Part shown: in pieces, positions 14,316-14,746 of the stretch
Position numbering within the stretch: position 1 is the first letter of the stretch
How the letters are laid out: the number at the start of each line of letters is the position of its first letter
NCBI GenBank assembly: GCA_021157445.1
Contig: JAGGWM010000164.1
Span: 1 to 14,746 of the forward strand
Length of the DNA stretch: 14,746 nt
From: Thermococcus sp.
GTDB lineage: Archaea > Methanobacteriota_B > Thermococci > Thermococcales > Thermococcaceae
Reading direction: 5' to 3'
Notes under the pieces: model-generated
Told to the model about the DNA's origin: nothing
The model's database searches: none
The model's input: only the letters and a program-made list of their open reading frames with translations
Position numbers and translations under genes: made by a program

Positions 14316-14746
14316 TCAAAATACTGCCTTGCCAGCAGCTCTCTAAATTCCTCCGCCTTCCTTCCAACGTTGTCTGCAAATATGATGGCCCTTGAGACAT
14401 TAACAACGACATCTTTTCCTTTCAATTCACTGAGAATTTCTGGACTTCCTCCTTGGGCTCCAATGCCGGGAATTAGCCATGAAAGGTCTCCGCTCTTTTT
14501 GGAGATTTCGCTTACGTATTCTTCCCTTGTTGCCCCCACCACTATGCCTACCTTGCTCGGGTATCTCCCTTCCAGCTCTCTTGCGAGCTCAAGAACCTTT
14601 GGATAGACGTGAAGTTCAACGTCTCCAATCGACTCGTTGCTCGTTAAAAGCAGAATAAACGCATGTCCTTTCTCCAAGAACGGGATTATTGAGTCTTTCC
14701 CCATATAGGGATTAACGGTTACTGAGTCTACTCCAAGCTTATCGAA
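14312..14746 (-). CDS. pyrF: Orotidine-5'-phosphate decarboxylase, long (type 2) form, C-terminal part (5' end cut by the window)
   Basis: The last 144 residues of an enzyme that makes UMP from OMP. The open frame continues to the window edge, reading [20 protein letters not shown]. Motifs match the longer pyrF subfamily of about 270 residues: [20 protein letters not shown] (usually RTSNPG), [18 protein letters not shown] and the final VNVSR phosphate-binding segment. The Lys-Asp-Lys-Asp catalytic centre lies upstream, outside the window. An internal ATG at 14704 is not a start, since conserved sequence runs on before it. The well-known Thermococcales PyrF is a short form of about 210 residues, so this is either a second copy or an unusual replacement. 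Confidence 0.82.
   Translation of the reverse strand, partial: FDKLGVDSVTVNPYMGKDSIIPFLEKGHAFILLLTSNESIGDVELHVYPKVLELARELEGRYPSKVGIVVGATREEYVSEISKKSGDLSWLIPGIGAQGGSPEILSELKGKDVVVNVSRAIIFADNVGRKAEEFRELLARQYFD

Noticed and set aside
1..14746. tRNA or rRNA genes, insertion sequences, CRISPR repeats
   Set aside because: No cloverleaf-type tRNA sequence, no transposase-like product with terminal repeats, and no regularly spaced direct repeats were seen.

Overview
The window looks like a stretch of chromosome from a hyperthermophilic euryarchaeon of the order Thermococcales, most likely a Thermococcus with moderately AT-rich DNA. The evidence is gene content and strong family resemblance: archaeal DnaG, the chromatin-associated regulator TrmBL2, a fused hexulose-phosphate synthase/isomerase, the archaeal AspRS, Pth2 and TruD. 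Promoters are archaeal (TATA/BRE elements about 25 bases before the expected start site) and most genes carry GGAGGT-like ribosome binding sites. No mobile element, CRISPR array, tRNA or rRNA was seen.

Layout. (1) 1-1097, minus strand: a Toprim protein of the UPF0292 family followed by dnaG, which runs off the left edge. (2) A 281-base divergent promoter region with a perfect palindrome, then trmBL2 on the plus strand (1379-2173). (3) 2170-3426, minus strand: a tight three-gene operon of an arginase-fold enzyme, a UPF0148 zinc-ribbon protein and a tiny winged-helix protein. (4) 3558-7800, plus strand: six tightly packed genes, namely HPS-PHI, a degenerate FtsZ/tubulin-like protein, a HAD phosphatase, a 59-residue unknown protein, a D-glutamate-cyclase-like (DUF4392) protein and an HD-domain hydrolase. 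(5) 7930-9781: a KH-domain RNA-binding protein and aspS. (6) 9844-11913: a large secreted, membrane-anchored surface protein. (7) 11972-14315: pth2, truD and a phosphoglycolate-phosphatase-like HAD protein. (8) 14312-14746, minus strand: the C-terminal part of a long-form orotidine-5'-phosphate decarboxylase, cut by the right edge.

How the genes fit together. The window is mostly housekeeping: replication/RNA processing (DnaG), translation (AspRS, Pth2, TruD), chromatin (TrmBL2), and pentose and pyrimidine supply (HPS-PHI making ribulose 5-phosphate, PyrF making UMP). The least explained part is the six-gene operon. There, a protein that follows the FtsZ fold from end to end, but has lost the glycine-rich nucleotide-binding loop while keeping the T7 catalytic-loop aspartates, sits between pentose metabolism and a set of small-molecule hydrolases. 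That gene and the 59-residue protein encoded with it are the best candidates for undescribed biology here.
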